DNA of 64,000 bases from Bacillus_AB infantis_C (GTDB lineage Bacteria; Bacillota; Bacilli; Bacillales; Cytobacillaceae): the NCBI RefSeq assembly GCF_050107595.1, contig NZ_JBNILH010000002.1:1-64000 (forward strand), written 5' to 3'. This document shows positions 43,769 to 52,537 of this stretch, piece by piece. The notes under the pieces are model-generated. The model was given only the letters and a program-made list of their open reading frames with translations. It did not search any database and had not been told where the DNA came from. Within the stretch, counting starts at the first letter, position 1, and the number at the start of each line of letters is the position of its first letter. The translations under genes were made by a program, and so were the position numbers.

Positions 43769-44397
43769 ACAGGATATTAATAGTGGAAGATCAAGTGATT
43801 GTCAGGCAGGGGCTGAGGATGATCATTGAACAGGATGGTGCCTTTTCTGTAGCCGGTGAAGCGGAAAATGGCAAGGAAGCGATTGAAAAAATGGAATCCC
43901 ATGGAGCGGATATTATCCTTATGGACATTCAGATGCCTGTCATGAATGGCATAGAAGCGACGAGGATGATTAGAAAAAGATGGCCAGCCGTAAAAATACT
44001 GATTTTGACTACTTTCAATGACGAAGAATATGCGCTGCAGACCTTGAGGGAAGGGACAAATGGGTTTTTGCTGAAAACCTCTGATGGACCCCGTCTGCTG
44101 CAATCGATCAGGAGCTGCCTGGAAGGCGGCATCAGCATCCACGAGCAGGTTGCCGCCAAAGTCATGCCGAAGCTTCTGGACCACTCATGCCATAAAGAGG
44201 CTGAAGTCCCGCTTACTCCCCGGGAACGTGATATTGCAAGGCTCATCGGGCGTGGAAAATCAAACAAGGAAATTGCAAAAGAGCTGTATCTGTCAGTGGG
44301 AACAGTGAAAAACCATTTGACCCAGATTCTGCAGAAGCTGGATTTGCGGGATCGGACCCAGCTTGCGATATTTGCAGTAAAGAATGATATTCTCTAA
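43765..44397 (+). CDS. NarL/LuxR-family response regulator (LnrK-like)
   Basis: A 210-aa regulator with receiver Asp54 (ILMDIQMPVMNG), the conserved Lys near residue 105 (LLKTSDG) and a C-terminal LuxR HTH (LTPREREIARLIGRGKSN-like, here LTPRERDIARLIG; GTVKNHLTQILQKL). It likely activates the ABC exporter genes that start 246 bp downstream. A terminator follows. Confidence 0.9.
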   Translation: MNRILIVEDQVIVRQGLRMIIEQDGAFSVAGEAENGKEAIEKMESHGADIILMDIQMPVMNGIEATRMIRKRWPAVKILILTTFNDEEYALQTLREGTNGFLLKTSDGPRLLQSIRSCLEGGISIHEQVAAKVMPKLLDHSCHKEAEVPLTPRERDIARLIGRGKSNKEIAKELYLSVGTVKNHLTQILQKLDLRDRTQLAIFAVKNDIL

Positions 44398-44487
44398 GAT
44401 TGGCAGATGATTTTTAAAGAAGCAAGTAAGGCAAGGCATGGCGGGCAGTCCCGGTTTGCCTGTTATTATTTCAATATGTGAAAACCC

Positions 44488-44514
44488 AGGGGCTATACCG
44501 ATAGCCCCTTTTCC
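44488..44514 (+). terminator. Terminator after the response regulator
   Basis: AGGGGCTAT/ATAGCCCCT stem, ACCG loop, TTTT. Confidence 0.88.
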
Positions 44515-44545
44515 ATGTCTGTTTAACAGAAATCTTCTTTAAAAG

Positions 44546-44557
44546 TGACGGAGGTCA
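44546..44557. promoter_or_regulatory. Candidate response-regulator site before the ABC exporter
   Basis: Inverted repeat TGAC-GGAG-GTCA located 87 bp before the exporter ATPase start, in the regulatory gap between regulator and exporter. A related half site, GATGACGG, follows at about 44576. Binding is inferred. Confidence 0.35.
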
Positions 44558-44643
44558 TATCCAGAGGATGGTTTTGATGACGGAAGACAGTAGTGCGGTT
44601 TTCCATTGAAGTTGTATATTGAAGGTAATAAGGGGGAGATGGA

Positions 44644-45576
44644 ATGCTGGAGGCTGTAGAGCTTATAAAGAAATTTAAGAATAAAACCGCAGTGAATGGC
44701 GTGAATTTATATCTGGAAAAAGGAGAAACCGTAGGACTCCTTGGCCCGAATGGGGCGGGCAAATCGACAACCATATCAATGATTTCATCCCTTACATCGC
44801 CAACGAGCGGGGATGTAAGGGTCAAAAATGAAAGCATTCTCCAGAAGCCGTCCGGACTAAGGAATATCCTTGGGGTCGTCCCGCAGGAAATTGCTCTTTA
44901 TAATGAACTGACGGCAAGGGAGAACCTTGAATTCTTTGGGAGGATCCACCGTTTGCCCAAACAAAGGCTAAAACAAAAAACAGAAGAAGTACTGGAAATG
45001 ATCGGCCTTGAGGACCGGGAAAAGGATTTGGTGAAAACATTTTCCGGAGGCATGAAGCGGCGCCTGAATATCGGTGCTGCACTCCTGCATGAACCGGAAT
45101 TGGTCATTATGGATGAACCTACCGTAGGCATCGATCCGCAGTCCCGGAATTATATTCTTGAAACCGTGAAACGCCTGAACAGGGAAAAGAATATGACAGT
45201 TCTATATACGAGCCATTACATGGAAGAGGTGGAATATCTGTGCGACAGGATCTACATCATGGACCATGGGGAAATCATCGCTTCCGGGACAAAGGATGAA
45301 ATTAAAAGCATCCTGTCGGCTGAACAGGCAATCAATATAAAGGTTGATCTGATGAGAGGGGAGTTTATCCGCCTGCTGGAGGAGCATGCAGGGATCAGGC
45401 AGCTGTCTGTAAAAGAGCAGACAGCGACCATCATAGTTCCTAAACAGGTACATCTGCTGAAGGATATATTCCGTTCAGCTGAACAAACCGGCACAATTGT
45501 AACGGCTGTCAATATAGAACTGCCTACCCTAGAAGATGTATTCCTGCATCTGACCGGACGGCAGCTCAGGGATTAG
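44644..45576 (+). CDS. ABC exporter ATPase (LnrL-like)
   Basis: A 310-aa ATPase: Walker A GPNGAGKS, Q-loop VVPQEIALY, signature FSGGMKRR, Walker B LVIMDEPTVGID and switch SHYMEEVE, then a C-terminal extension typical of drug and antibiotic exporters (DrrA/CcmA group). It forms one transcription unit with the two permeases that follow. Confidence 0.9.
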   Translation: MLEAVELIKKFKNKTAVNGVNLYLEKGETVGLLGPNGAGKSTTISMISSLTSPTSGDVRVKNESILQKPSGLRNILGVVPQEIALYNELTARENLEFFGRIHRLPKQRLKQKTEEVLEMIGLEDREKDLVKTFSGGMKRRLNIGAALLHEPELVIMDEPTVGIDPQSRNYILETVKRLNREKNMTVLYTSHYMEEVEYLCDRIYIMDHGEIIASGTKDEIKSILSAEQAINIKVDLMRGEFIRLLEEHAGIRQLSVKEQTATIIVPKQVHLLKDIFRSAEQTGTIVTAVNIELPTLEDVFLHLTGRQLRD

Positions 45577-45587
45577 GGGGGAAGGGT

Positions 45588-46850
45588 ATGCTTTTTCAAA
45601 TGATCAAAAAGGACCTCCTGCTTTTTTGGCGCAAGCCGCGTGAACTGATCATCCTTCTCCTGATGCCGTTTGTTTTGATCTGCATCCTGGGGAATGCGCT
45701 CGGTGCGCTGAACAGCGATGAAATCCCGGATCTTGATATCAAGCTTGCTGTATGGGTGCAGGATGATTATGAAGCTGGTGCTGCAGAAGCAGCCGCAATG
45801 ATAGAGAATTTCCCTATGCCCGATGAAGCTAAGGAAGAAGCTGCTAACGCAGTGGAAATGTTCAATCCTGCGGCCATATTGATTGAGGAAGTTTTCGGCG
45901 ATGAAGAATTCAGCCAGAGCATCGGAGTGGATTATATCTCAGAGGAGCTGGATTCAGAGCGCCAGGAGGAATACAGCGCGATGCTGACAATTCCTGCAGG
46001 CTTTACCGCTGATTATTACCGGCACAGCCTATTGAAGGAAGGTAAGGCTCCGGAGCTTGAATTGCAGCTGAATGATTCAGATGCGCTCAGGGCAGGGGTA
46101 ATACGTGATTTTCTGGCCAATTTCCAGGAGCAGATTTCCTTATGGCAGGGAATCCAGACGGTTGGTATTTCAGCTGGCGAAATCAAGGAGGCTGGCATTG
46201 ATGAACTTGGCTCAATCGAATCGGTCAGCAAAGTGAACGAAATCAGCTCTGTCAGCTATTATGCCATTGGAATGAGCATGATGTTTGTCTTCTACGTGGC
46301 TACCACGGCAGCCAGCTTTGCATATACCCAGAAGGAAGAGCATTTGTACAACAGGATACTTCTGGCCAATATTCCAAATTCAATTTTCTTTTCAGGGATC
46401 TTTTCTGCTTCGGCCATCGTTTGCTTTTTGCAGCTGAATATTCTCTTTGGCCTGTCGGCACTCATTTTTGATGTTTCTTATCCTGACATTTTGGACTACC
46501 TGATCATTACAGGCGCCATTTCCTTCATGATTGGAAGCTTTGCCAGCCTGCTTTCTGCAGTAAACTATCGAAGCAGCTCAGAAAGGGCGGGCCGCGTGTT
46601 TGGGAATTTTCTTGTCCCTGTATTTGCTTTTGTGGGGGGAAGCTTTTTTCCTGTTTCCCAGCTGGGCGGCATTTTTGAAAGTTTTGGATCTTATTCACCC
46701 GGGGGAGCGGGAATATCAGCTTACATGAAAATCCTTCAGGGCTATCCGCTTGGAGAAACTGCTGGCCAGCTCTGGTCCCTTGCTGTATTTTCAGCAATAT
46801 TGCTGTTCGCTGCACTGTTGATGCAGCCTAGAAAGGGGGAGGCAGCATGA
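45588..46850 (+). CDS. ABC-2 type exporter permease (LnrM-like)
   Basis: A 420-aa ABC2_membrane_3 permease. One N-terminal helix, a large extracytoplasmic domain (residues about 45-220, acidic), and five C-terminal helices. It overlaps the second permease by 4 nt (ATGA). In Lnr-type exporters two different permeases form the channel. Confidence 0.87.
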   Translation: MLFQMIKKDLLLFWRKPRELIILLLMPFVLICILGNALGALNSDEIPDLDIKLAVWVQDDYEAGAAEAAAMIENFPMPDEAKEEAANAVEMFNPAAILIEEVFGDEEFSQSIGVDYISEELDSERQEEYSAMLTIPAGFTADYYRHSLLKEGKAPELELQLNDSDALRAGVIRDFLANFQEQISLWQGIQTVGISAGEIKEAGIDELGSIESVSKVNEISSVSYYAIGMSMMFVFYVATTAASFAYTQKEEHLYNRILLANIPNSIFFSGIFSASAIVCFLQLNILFGLSALIFDVSYPDILDYLIITGAISFMIGSFASLLSAVNYRSSSERAGRVFGNFLVPVFAFVGGSFFPVSQLGGIFESFGSYSPGGAGISAYMKILQGYPLGETAGQLWSLAVFSAILLFAALLMQPRKGEAA

Positions 46851-47941
46851 TTGGAATGCTATGGGGGAAGATCCTCCTGACATTGAGGAATCCGGGTGCT
46901 TTGATTGCCTCAACGATCATCTGCATGGCGTTTGCCTATCTTACTGGGCAGTCCGCGTTTGTGAAAATAGAGATTCCGATATATTCTTCGGCAGATGGAA
47001 GCAATAAGGAAATCATGGAAGAGCTGAATGATGGAGACACTTTCTCTTTTGTCATGCAGACTAAAGATGAGGCAAAGAAGAAAGTGGCTGAAGGAAACGC
47101 GGAAGCTGCCGTGGAGATTGGTCAGAATTCTTATGTAATCTATCATGCGGGGGCTTCGCAAAATCTGCAGCTGCTGAATCAGTATATCGGACGATATTAT
47201 ATGAAATCTGTGCAGGAACAGCAAATTGTCCAGCTTGCGGACGATCCGGCCGCGGCTGAAAAAGTCCTTAAGGAAGCGGAAAAAGAACCGGCCTTCCAGC
47301 TTGGCCTGTCCTCGTTCAACCAGAAAGATACAGCTGAATACAGCCAGCCGCTGCAGTCATTATTCGGCTTCACTTTATTTTTTTCAATTTATACAGTTGC
47401 TTTTACTGTTGCCGAGATTTTGCGTGATAAACAGTCCGGGCTCTGGGACCGGTTCATCTTATCACCGACGTCTAAAGCCGAAATGTACCTGGCCAATCTG
47501 CTTTGGAGCTTTTTAATCGGATATATCCAAATTGTTTTTGTGTTTCTTGTCTTTAAATTCGGTGCAGGAATTGATTTTAATGGAAGGTTCGGAACAGTGC
47601 TGATCGCTGTGATTCCTTATCTGTTTTCCATTGTCGCGCTTTCCATATTCCTGACGGGGGTCGTAAAAACAATGAGTCAGTTCAACAGCATTATCCCTTT
47701 GATCAGCGTCAGCTTTGCCATGCTTGGCGGGGCGTACTGGCCGATTGAAATTGTCAGTTCGGAGCTGCTTGTCGGCGTTTCGCGCTTCATACCCATTACT
47801 TATGGGATGGAGATGATGAAGGGAGCCGTAGTGTCCGGCAACTCAATCATGGATATGCTTTATCCGGTAGCGATCCTCCTATTGATGGGCGTAATCCTCA
47901 TGGGGCTTGGGATACGGCTGATTGAAAAGCGACATGTATGA
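46847..47941 (+). CDS. ABC-2 type exporter permease (LnrN-like)
   Basis: A 364-aa second ABC2_membrane_3 permease with the same topology as its neighbour: N-terminal helix, external domain to about residue 170, then helices including a GGAYWPIEIVS segment between helices 4 and 5. It ends the exporter operon at a long bidirectional hairpin. Confidence 0.87.
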   Translation: MIGMLWGKILLTLRNPGALIASTIICMAFAYLTGQSAFVKIEIPIYSSADGSNKEIMEELNDGDTFSFVMQTKDEAKKKVAEGNAEAAVEIGQNSYVIYHAGASQNLQLLNQYIGRYYMKSVQEQQIVQLADDPAAAEKVLKEAEKEPAFQLGLSSFNQKDTAEYSQPLQSLFGFTLFFSIYTVAFTVAEILRDKQSGLWDRFILSPTSKAEMYLANLLWSFLIGYIQIVFVFLVFKFGAGIDFNGRFGTVLIAVIPYLFSIVALSIFLTGVVKTMSQFNSIIPLISVSFAMLGGAYWPIEIVSSELLVGVSRFIPITYGMEMMKGAVVSGNSIMDMLYPVAILLLMGVILMGLGIRLIEKRHV

Positions 47942-47952
47942 GGGGAAGAACA

Positions 47953-47998
47953 GATAGAAGAGGCATGGATGATTCAAATCCATGCCTTTACTTCTATC
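47953..47998. terminator. Bidirectional terminator hairpin between convergent genes
   Basis: AGGCATGGAT/ATCCATGCCT (10 bp, loop 7 nt) inside a second perfect GATAGAAG/CTTCTATC arm separated by TTA. It serves the exporter operon from the left and the DUF2777-like gene from the right. Confidence 0.75.
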
Positions 47999-48560
47999 AT
48001 GGAGTAATTTTTTCAATGACGAGCCTTTTCCCTGTGTTAAGGGTGAATTCGAACCGGTCGCTCTTTTTTTCGTAATAGCAGAAATGGTGCTGGACATTGC
48101 AGATGCATTCCTGATTATCGAAAATAATGAAGTTGACTCCGTTTTTCCGCTCGCTGTCATTCAGGAAGTTCAAGTGGTTATAGCAGTAAATGCAGTCGAA
48201 GATCGAGAATTGAAGTGAATTCAAGGTGGTGACAAATTGATAAAAGGCATCATCATTCACTTCGTCCAGCAATCTTTCGAGAGAGAAGGTGAGGTGTTTT
48301 TTCATCCGGATGCTGTCCTGGTTTTTCAGCGAAATCACTTCATCCGCAAGCCCGATTCGCCCATTTTCAAACAGGACACCCTTTTTCCACCGCTTATATC
48401 GCAATACTTCTATTTCCTGATGGAGGAATTCATCCAATATTGAGGCTTCTTCTGTTTCTTCATCGAAAAAAACCCACTGCTCGTTGATGCATTCGACTGT
48501 GCCAATCGTGAATGCCCGGGTTTGGAACTCATAGAGTTTGGTTCGCTGCTGTCTGTTCAT
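47997..48560 (-). CDS. DUF2777-like conserved Bacillus protein
   Basis: A 187-aa soluble protein (MNRQQRTKLYEFQTRAFTIG ... NDDAFYQFVTTLNSL ... FDCIYCYNHLNFL). I associate it with the DUF2777 group of Bacillus-specific proteins from general resemblance; no function is known. It has a CIYC and further Cys/His (CNVQHHFC) that could bind metal. GGAGGT lies 5 nt before ATG 48560, excluding a 14-residue upstream extension. Confidence 0.68.
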   Translation of the reverse strand: MNRQQRTKLYEFQTRAFTIGTVECINEQWVFFDEETEEASILDEFLHQEIEVLRYKRWKKGVLFENGRIGLADEVISLKNQDSIRMKKHLTFSLERLLDEVNDDAFYQFVTTLNSLQFSIFDCIYCYNHLNFLNDSERKNGVNFIIFDNQECICNVQHHFCYYEKKSDRFEFTLNTGKRLVIEKITP

Positions 48561-49016
48561 CTTGTACCTCCATATGATTCCTTCAACATCCTTTTTAGAC
48601 AAAAAGTCAGGAATTTATAACTGCTAAGCTTTTCCTGGAAATGAAAATCGCTGGCTCTAATACTGGAAGAGGCCCTGGAAAAGTTAAACTTTGCTGGAAA
48701 AAATAGCCGATCGATATACTTAAATAGTTTTTACATTTCCATTGAATCATTAAGAATGTTCATGCATCCCTAAAAAGGGCAGAAATATTAAAAGGAGTTC
48801 ATGTTAGAGAGGGAAGTGTAATGCCGCAAACCTAACTATTCTGCTAAAGTGGTTCTGGATTGTCTGCCTTCAATCAATGAGATGGTCAGATTTTCTGACA
48901 TTATTATTTTTGAATAATCATCTATACGGGACAATTAACCATTTCCTAGGCCCTGCATACAATGTCATCATGCAAAAGGATGTAACCTGATTTCCGCTGA
49001 CGAAAGGATGATGAGA
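48561..49016. other. Intergenic region upstream of asnO with no gene
   Basis: The 455 bp between the DUF2777-like gene and asnO contain no supported coding frame. CATACAAT at 48956-48963 matches a sigma-E -10, consistent with mother-cell control of asnO in B. subtilis, but no convincing sigma-E -35 is correctly spaced. The rest is AT-rich. Confidence 0.5.
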
Positions 49017-50864
49017 ATGTGTGGAATAACGGGCTGGATTGATTTTAGCAGAGATTTGCGAAAAGAGGCTGCAGCAGTCGGGAAAATGGCGGAAACACTT
49101 GCAAAGCGCGGGCCGGATGACACGAACGTATGGACCGCTATCCATGCGGGATTTGGCCATAAACGGCTGTCCGTCGTTGATCCTGCAGGCGGCAAACAGC
49201 CGATGTCCAGGCAGGCAAAAGGCAGCGTTTATACAATCTGCTATAATGGCGAGCTTTATAATACAGAAGATATCCGAAAAGAACTCCTTATAAAAGGATA
49301 TTCTTTCAGCACTCATTCTGATACAGAAGTTCTGCTGACAGCTTATATAGAATGGAAAGAAAATTGCCTGGAGCACTTGAATGGGATCTTTGCCTTTGCG
49401 GTATGGGACCAGGAGGAAAACCGCCTGTTCATTGCAAGAGACCGTCTGGGCGTAAAACCGCTTTTCTATAAAGAGACGGCAAAGGGGCTCATTTTCGGCT
49501 CTGAGCTTAAAGCGATCCTCGCCCATCCGGAAGTACGTACTGAGATTGACCGTGAAGGGCTCGCTGAAGTATTTGGCCTGGGGCCATCCCGTTCCCCTGG
49601 CAGCGGAGTCTTTAGAGGAATAAAAGAGCTTAGGCCAGCCCATGCGCTGGCATTATCAAGGGAAGGGCAAAAAATCTGGCGCTATTGGAATGTGAAAAGT
49701 GCGGAGCATACGGACAATCTGGAGGAAACAGCTGAAAAGGTGAGGGATTTATTTACAGATGCTGTCACAAGGCAGCTCGTGTCAGATGTTCCGTTATGCA
49801 CCTTTCTGTCTGGCGGGGTCGATTCGAGTGCTATTACTGCGGTAGCTTCCCGAGCCTATGAAGAAAAGGGAAAAGGGCCGCTGCACACATATTCCATTGA
49901 TTATGAAGATAATGATAAGCATTTCAAGGCAAATGAATTCCAGCCTAACTCTGACGGAGCTTTTATCAGGAAGATGACCGAAGAATTCCAGACCATCCAT
50001 CACTCAAGCATCATCTCTCAGGGCGAGCTGGCAGAACATCTGAGGGAAGCCGTCCTTGTGAGGGATCTGCCGGGAATGGCTGATGTCGATTCTTCGCTGC
50101 TGTGGTTTTGTAAAGAAATCAAACAGGACTTTACCGTAAGCCTTTCAGGTGAATGCGCTGATGAGATATTCGGGGGCTACCCATGGTTTCACCGCCAGGA
50201 TGATTTGAACCGCAGCGGCTTTCCATGGATGCGTTCCATACAGGAAAGGCAGCTATTGCTGAAGCCGCATTGGCGTGAGAAGCTCCAGCTTGAAGAATAT
50301 ATGCACAGCAAGTACAGGGAAACTGTTGCAGAGACGCCTGTGCTTGAAGGGGAAACCGCTCAGGAGGCAAGGAGGAGGGAGCTTTTCTACCTCAATAAGA
50401 TCTGGTTCATGACGACACTGCTTGACCGCAAAGACAGGATGAGCATGGGCGCGAGCCTTGAGGTTAGGGTCCCGTTTGCTGACCACAGGCTGGTCGAATA
50501 TGCATGGAATATCCCATGGGAGATGAAGATGCTCGCTGGCCGGGAAAAAGGAATCCTCCGCAAGGCACTTGAGGGAATCCTTCCGGATGAAGTCTTATAC
50601 CGCAAAAAGAGTCCGTATCCGAAAACCCATAATCCTGAATATACGAAAGCTGTAAAGGGCATGCTCTCCGAAATACTGGCTGACAGAAGCGCTGCCCTCT
50701 ATGAGTTCTTTGATGAAGAACAGTTGAAGGACATAATCGAAACGGAGGGGAGATCCTTCCGGGAGCCATGGTTCGGGCAGCTGATGACAGGGCCCCAGCT
50801 TCTTGCCAATCTTGTCCAGATGGAAATTTGGTTCAAAGAATACAGCATAAATATTGCGGATTGA
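49017..50864 (+). CDS. asnO: Glutamine-hydrolysing asparagine synthetase AsnO-type
   Basis: A 615-aa class II asparagine synthetase: N-terminal glutaminase with catalytic Cys2 exposed after Met removal (MCGITGWID; RGPDD; NGELYN) and synthetase domain with the PP-loop LSGGVDSSA, LSGECADEIFGGY and SMGASLEVRVPF. It makes Asn from Asp, Gln and ATP. ATG 49017 rather than 49008 gives the necessary Cys2. Synteny between yisL and yisP identifies it as the asnO paralog, which in B. subtilis is the sporulation enzyme. A terminator follows. Confidence 0.93.
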   Translation: MCGITGWIDFSRDLRKEAAAVGKMAETLAKRGPDDTNVWTAIHAGFGHKRLSVVDPAGGKQPMSRQAKGSVYTICYNGELYNTEDIRKELLIKGYSFSTHSDTEVLLTAYIEWKENCLEHLNGIFAFAVWDQEENRLFIARDRLGVKPLFYKETAKGLIFGSELKAILAHPEVRTEIDREGLAEVFGLGPSRSPGSGVFRGIKELRPAHALALSREGQKIWRYWNVKSAEHTDNLEETAEKVRDLFTDAVTRQLVSDVPLCTFLSGGVDSSAITAVASRAYEEKGKGPLHTYSIDYEDNDKHFKANEFQPNSDGAFIRKMTEEFQTIHHSSIISQGELAEHLREAVLVRDLPGMADVDSSLLWFCKEIKQDFTVSLSGECADEIFGGYPWFHRQDDLNRSGFPWMRSIQERQLLLKPHWREKLQLEEYMHSKYRETVAETPVLEGETAQEARRRELFYLNKIWFMTTLLDRKDRMSMGASLEVRVPFADHRLVEYAWNIPWEMKMLAGREKGILRKALEGILPDEVLYRKKSPYPKTHNPEYTKAVKGMLSEILADRSAALYEFFDEEQLKDIIETEGRSFREPWFGQLMTGPQLLANLVQMEIWFKEYSINIAD

Positions 50865-50869
50865 CCCTG

Positions 50870-50899
50870 GAGCCTGCTTTATGCAGGTTCTTTTCTTTT
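50870..50899 (+). terminator. Terminator after asnO
   Basis: AGCCTGC/GCAGGTT stem with loop TTTAT and a T-rich tail (CTTTTCTTTT). Confidence 0.8.
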
Positions 50900-50927
50900 G
50901 TGTCTGAAGAGACGCATGCCTTAAAGA

Positions 50928-50956
50928 TTGCCAGTTTCAAAGTATGATTGTATAAT
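50928..50956 (+). promoter_or_regulatory. Sigma-A promoter of the crt operon
   Basis: TTGCCA (50928-50933), 17-bp spacer, perfect TATAAT (50951-50956). Predicted start near 50963. The -10 lies in the first of three TTGTATA repeats. Confidence 0.85.
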
Positions 50957-50977
50957 GTTTGTATAACTATTGTATAG
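50948..50977 (+). promoter_or_regulatory. Three 11-bp-phased direct repeats (CarH/LitR-like operator)
   Basis: TTGTATAA at 50948, TTGTATAA at 50959 and TTGTATAG at 50970 repeat at exactly 11 bp and span the -10 and the transcription start. The Thermus CarH photoreceptor binds three 11-bp direct repeats of consensus nTnTACAn at a carotenoid promoter; these copies fit it except for T in place of C. Control by a MerR-family light regulator is inferred; no such gene is in the window. Confidence 0.6.
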
Positions 50978-51004
50978 CATCGGAATTTGAAAGGAGGCCA
51001 GAAG

Positions 51005-52537
51005 ATGGTTAAAAAAATCGTGATCATTGGGGCGGGGCCGGGAGGGCTCGCTGCGTCCATGCTCCTATCCAGCCGTGGATATGAGGTGGATGTCTATGAG
51101 AAGCAGCCATATTTGGGCGGCAGGACAGGCAGCATAAAGAAGAACGGTTTTACTTTTGACATCGGGCCTACTTTTCTCAGTATGCCCCATATTGCTGAAG
51201 AGCTTTTTGCCGCCAGCGGCCGAAGACTCTCTGATTATCTGCAGCTTAAGGAATTAAAAGAGATGTATGAACTGATCTTCGAGGATGCCGGAATTCATAT
51301 CACAAGCGACCGGAATGAAATGGTCCGCAGGATAGAAGAAAAGTTTCCCGGGAATGGCAATGGCTATCTCCGGTTTATGGAAGATACAGAGAGGAAAATG
51401 TCAGCATTGATGCCCATCCTGCAATCACGGATGGACAGGTATCGGCACTATCTGAGCTGGAAGGTCATCAAAGCCCTGCCTGAGCTGTCTCTTGGAAAAA
51501 GCCTTTATGATGTGCTTTCCCGTTATTTTGACAGTGAAACGCTTCGTCTGGCATTTACTTTCCAGTCTAAATATCTGGGGATGTCTCCATGGGAATGCCC
51601 TGGCGCTTTTTCGATCCTTTCCTTTATGGAGCACGAGTATGGGATCTACCATCCGATCGGAGGCTTGAACCAGCTGCCCGAAGCGATGGCAAAAGTCACC
51701 ATGGAGCACGGGGGCAGGATCCATCTCGGCAAGGGCGTGAAGAGCCTTTGGATGGAAGGCCGTGACAGCAGGGGCATCATCCTGGAATCAGGTGAGAAGG
51801 TACCTGCTGATGAAGTCATCATCAATGCCGATTTTGCCAAAGCGATGAGCACGATCCTGAATGAGGGAAGTCTGAAAAAATATAAAACCCGCAAACTCGA
51901 AAAAAAGAAATATTCCTGTTCAACGTTCATGATTTACCTCGGGCTCGATAAGCAGTATGACCTCCCGCACCACACCATCTGCTTTGCCGGGGATTACAAA
52001 AGGAATGTAGAAGAAATCACGAAAACACTCAGCTTATCAGGGGACCCTTCCATCTATATCCAGAACCCGTCTGCCACAGACCCTACATTGGCGCCGGAAG
52101 GAAAATCTGCACTTTATATCCTTGCACCTGTGCCTAATAACTTCAGCGGCATTGAATGGGATAGCAGGCAGGAAGAGTTCAGGAATCTTGTTCTGGATAT
52201 AGTAGAAAAGAAGACCGGTTTTAAAGGCTTAAGGGACCATATAGAATTTGAAAAGATTATCAGCCCTAAAAACTGGGAAGATGATCTGCATGTCTATAAA
52301 GGCGCGACCTTCAATCTTGGGCATCAGCTTTCGCAAATGATGGTGCTGAGGCCGCATAATCAATTTGAGGAAGCGGGCAATACATGGCTGGTCGGCGGAG
52401 GAACTCACCCTGGCAGCGGGCTGCCGACCATATTGGAGTCGGCGAGGATCACGGCAAAAATGATATTGGAAAAAGACGGGCTGGAATTGACGGAACAAGA
52501 TGGCCAAAGCTTCCCGGGACTGGAGGAAGCATTATGA
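51005..52537 (+). CDS. crtN: C30 carotenoid desaturase CrtN (diapophytoene desaturase type)
   Basis: A 510-aa CrtI/CrtN-family FAD enzyme: N-terminal dinucleotide site GAGPGGLAASMLL, YEKQPYLGGRTGSI, FDIGPTFLSMP, and C-terminal VGGGTHPGSGLPTILESARITAKMI. It introduces conjugated double bonds into 4,4'-diapophytoene. First gene of a three-gene operon with a second CrtN-like enzyme and CrtM. ATG 51005 follows AAAGGAGG; the stop overlaps the next gene as ATGA. Confidence 0.9.
   Translation: MVKKIVIIGAGPGGLAASMLLSSRGYEVDVYEKQPYLGGRTGSIKKNGFTFDIGPTFLSMPHIAEELFAASGRRLSDYLQLKELKEMYELIFEDAGIHITSDRNEMVRRIEEKFPGNGNGYLRFMEDTERKMSALMPILQSRMDRYRHYLSWKVIKALPELSLGKSLYDVLSRYFDSETLRLAFTFQSKYLGMSPWECPGAFSILSFMEHEYGIYHPIGGLNQLPEAMAKVTMEHGGRIHLGKGVKSLWMEGRDSRGIILESGEKVPADEVIINADFAKAMSTILNEGSLKKYKTRKLEKKKYSCSTFMIYLGLDKQYDLPHHTICFAGDYKRNVEEITKTLSLSGDPSIYIQNPSATDPTLAPEGKSALYILAPVPNNFSGIEWDSRQEEFRNLVLDIVEKKTGFKGLRDHIEFEKIISPKNWEDDLHVYKGATFNLGHQLSQMMVLRPHNQFEEAGNTWLVGGGTHPGSGLPTILESARITAKMILEKDGLELTEQDGQSFPGLEEAL

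Noticed and set aside
48900..49016. Sigma-E promoter of asnO
   Set aside because: CATACAAT is a good -10 but no matching -35 is at 13-15 bp, so it is mentioned only as a weak possibility.
48561..49016. T-box leader upstream of asnO
   Set aside because: No T-box sequence, specifier loop or terminator precedes the gene.
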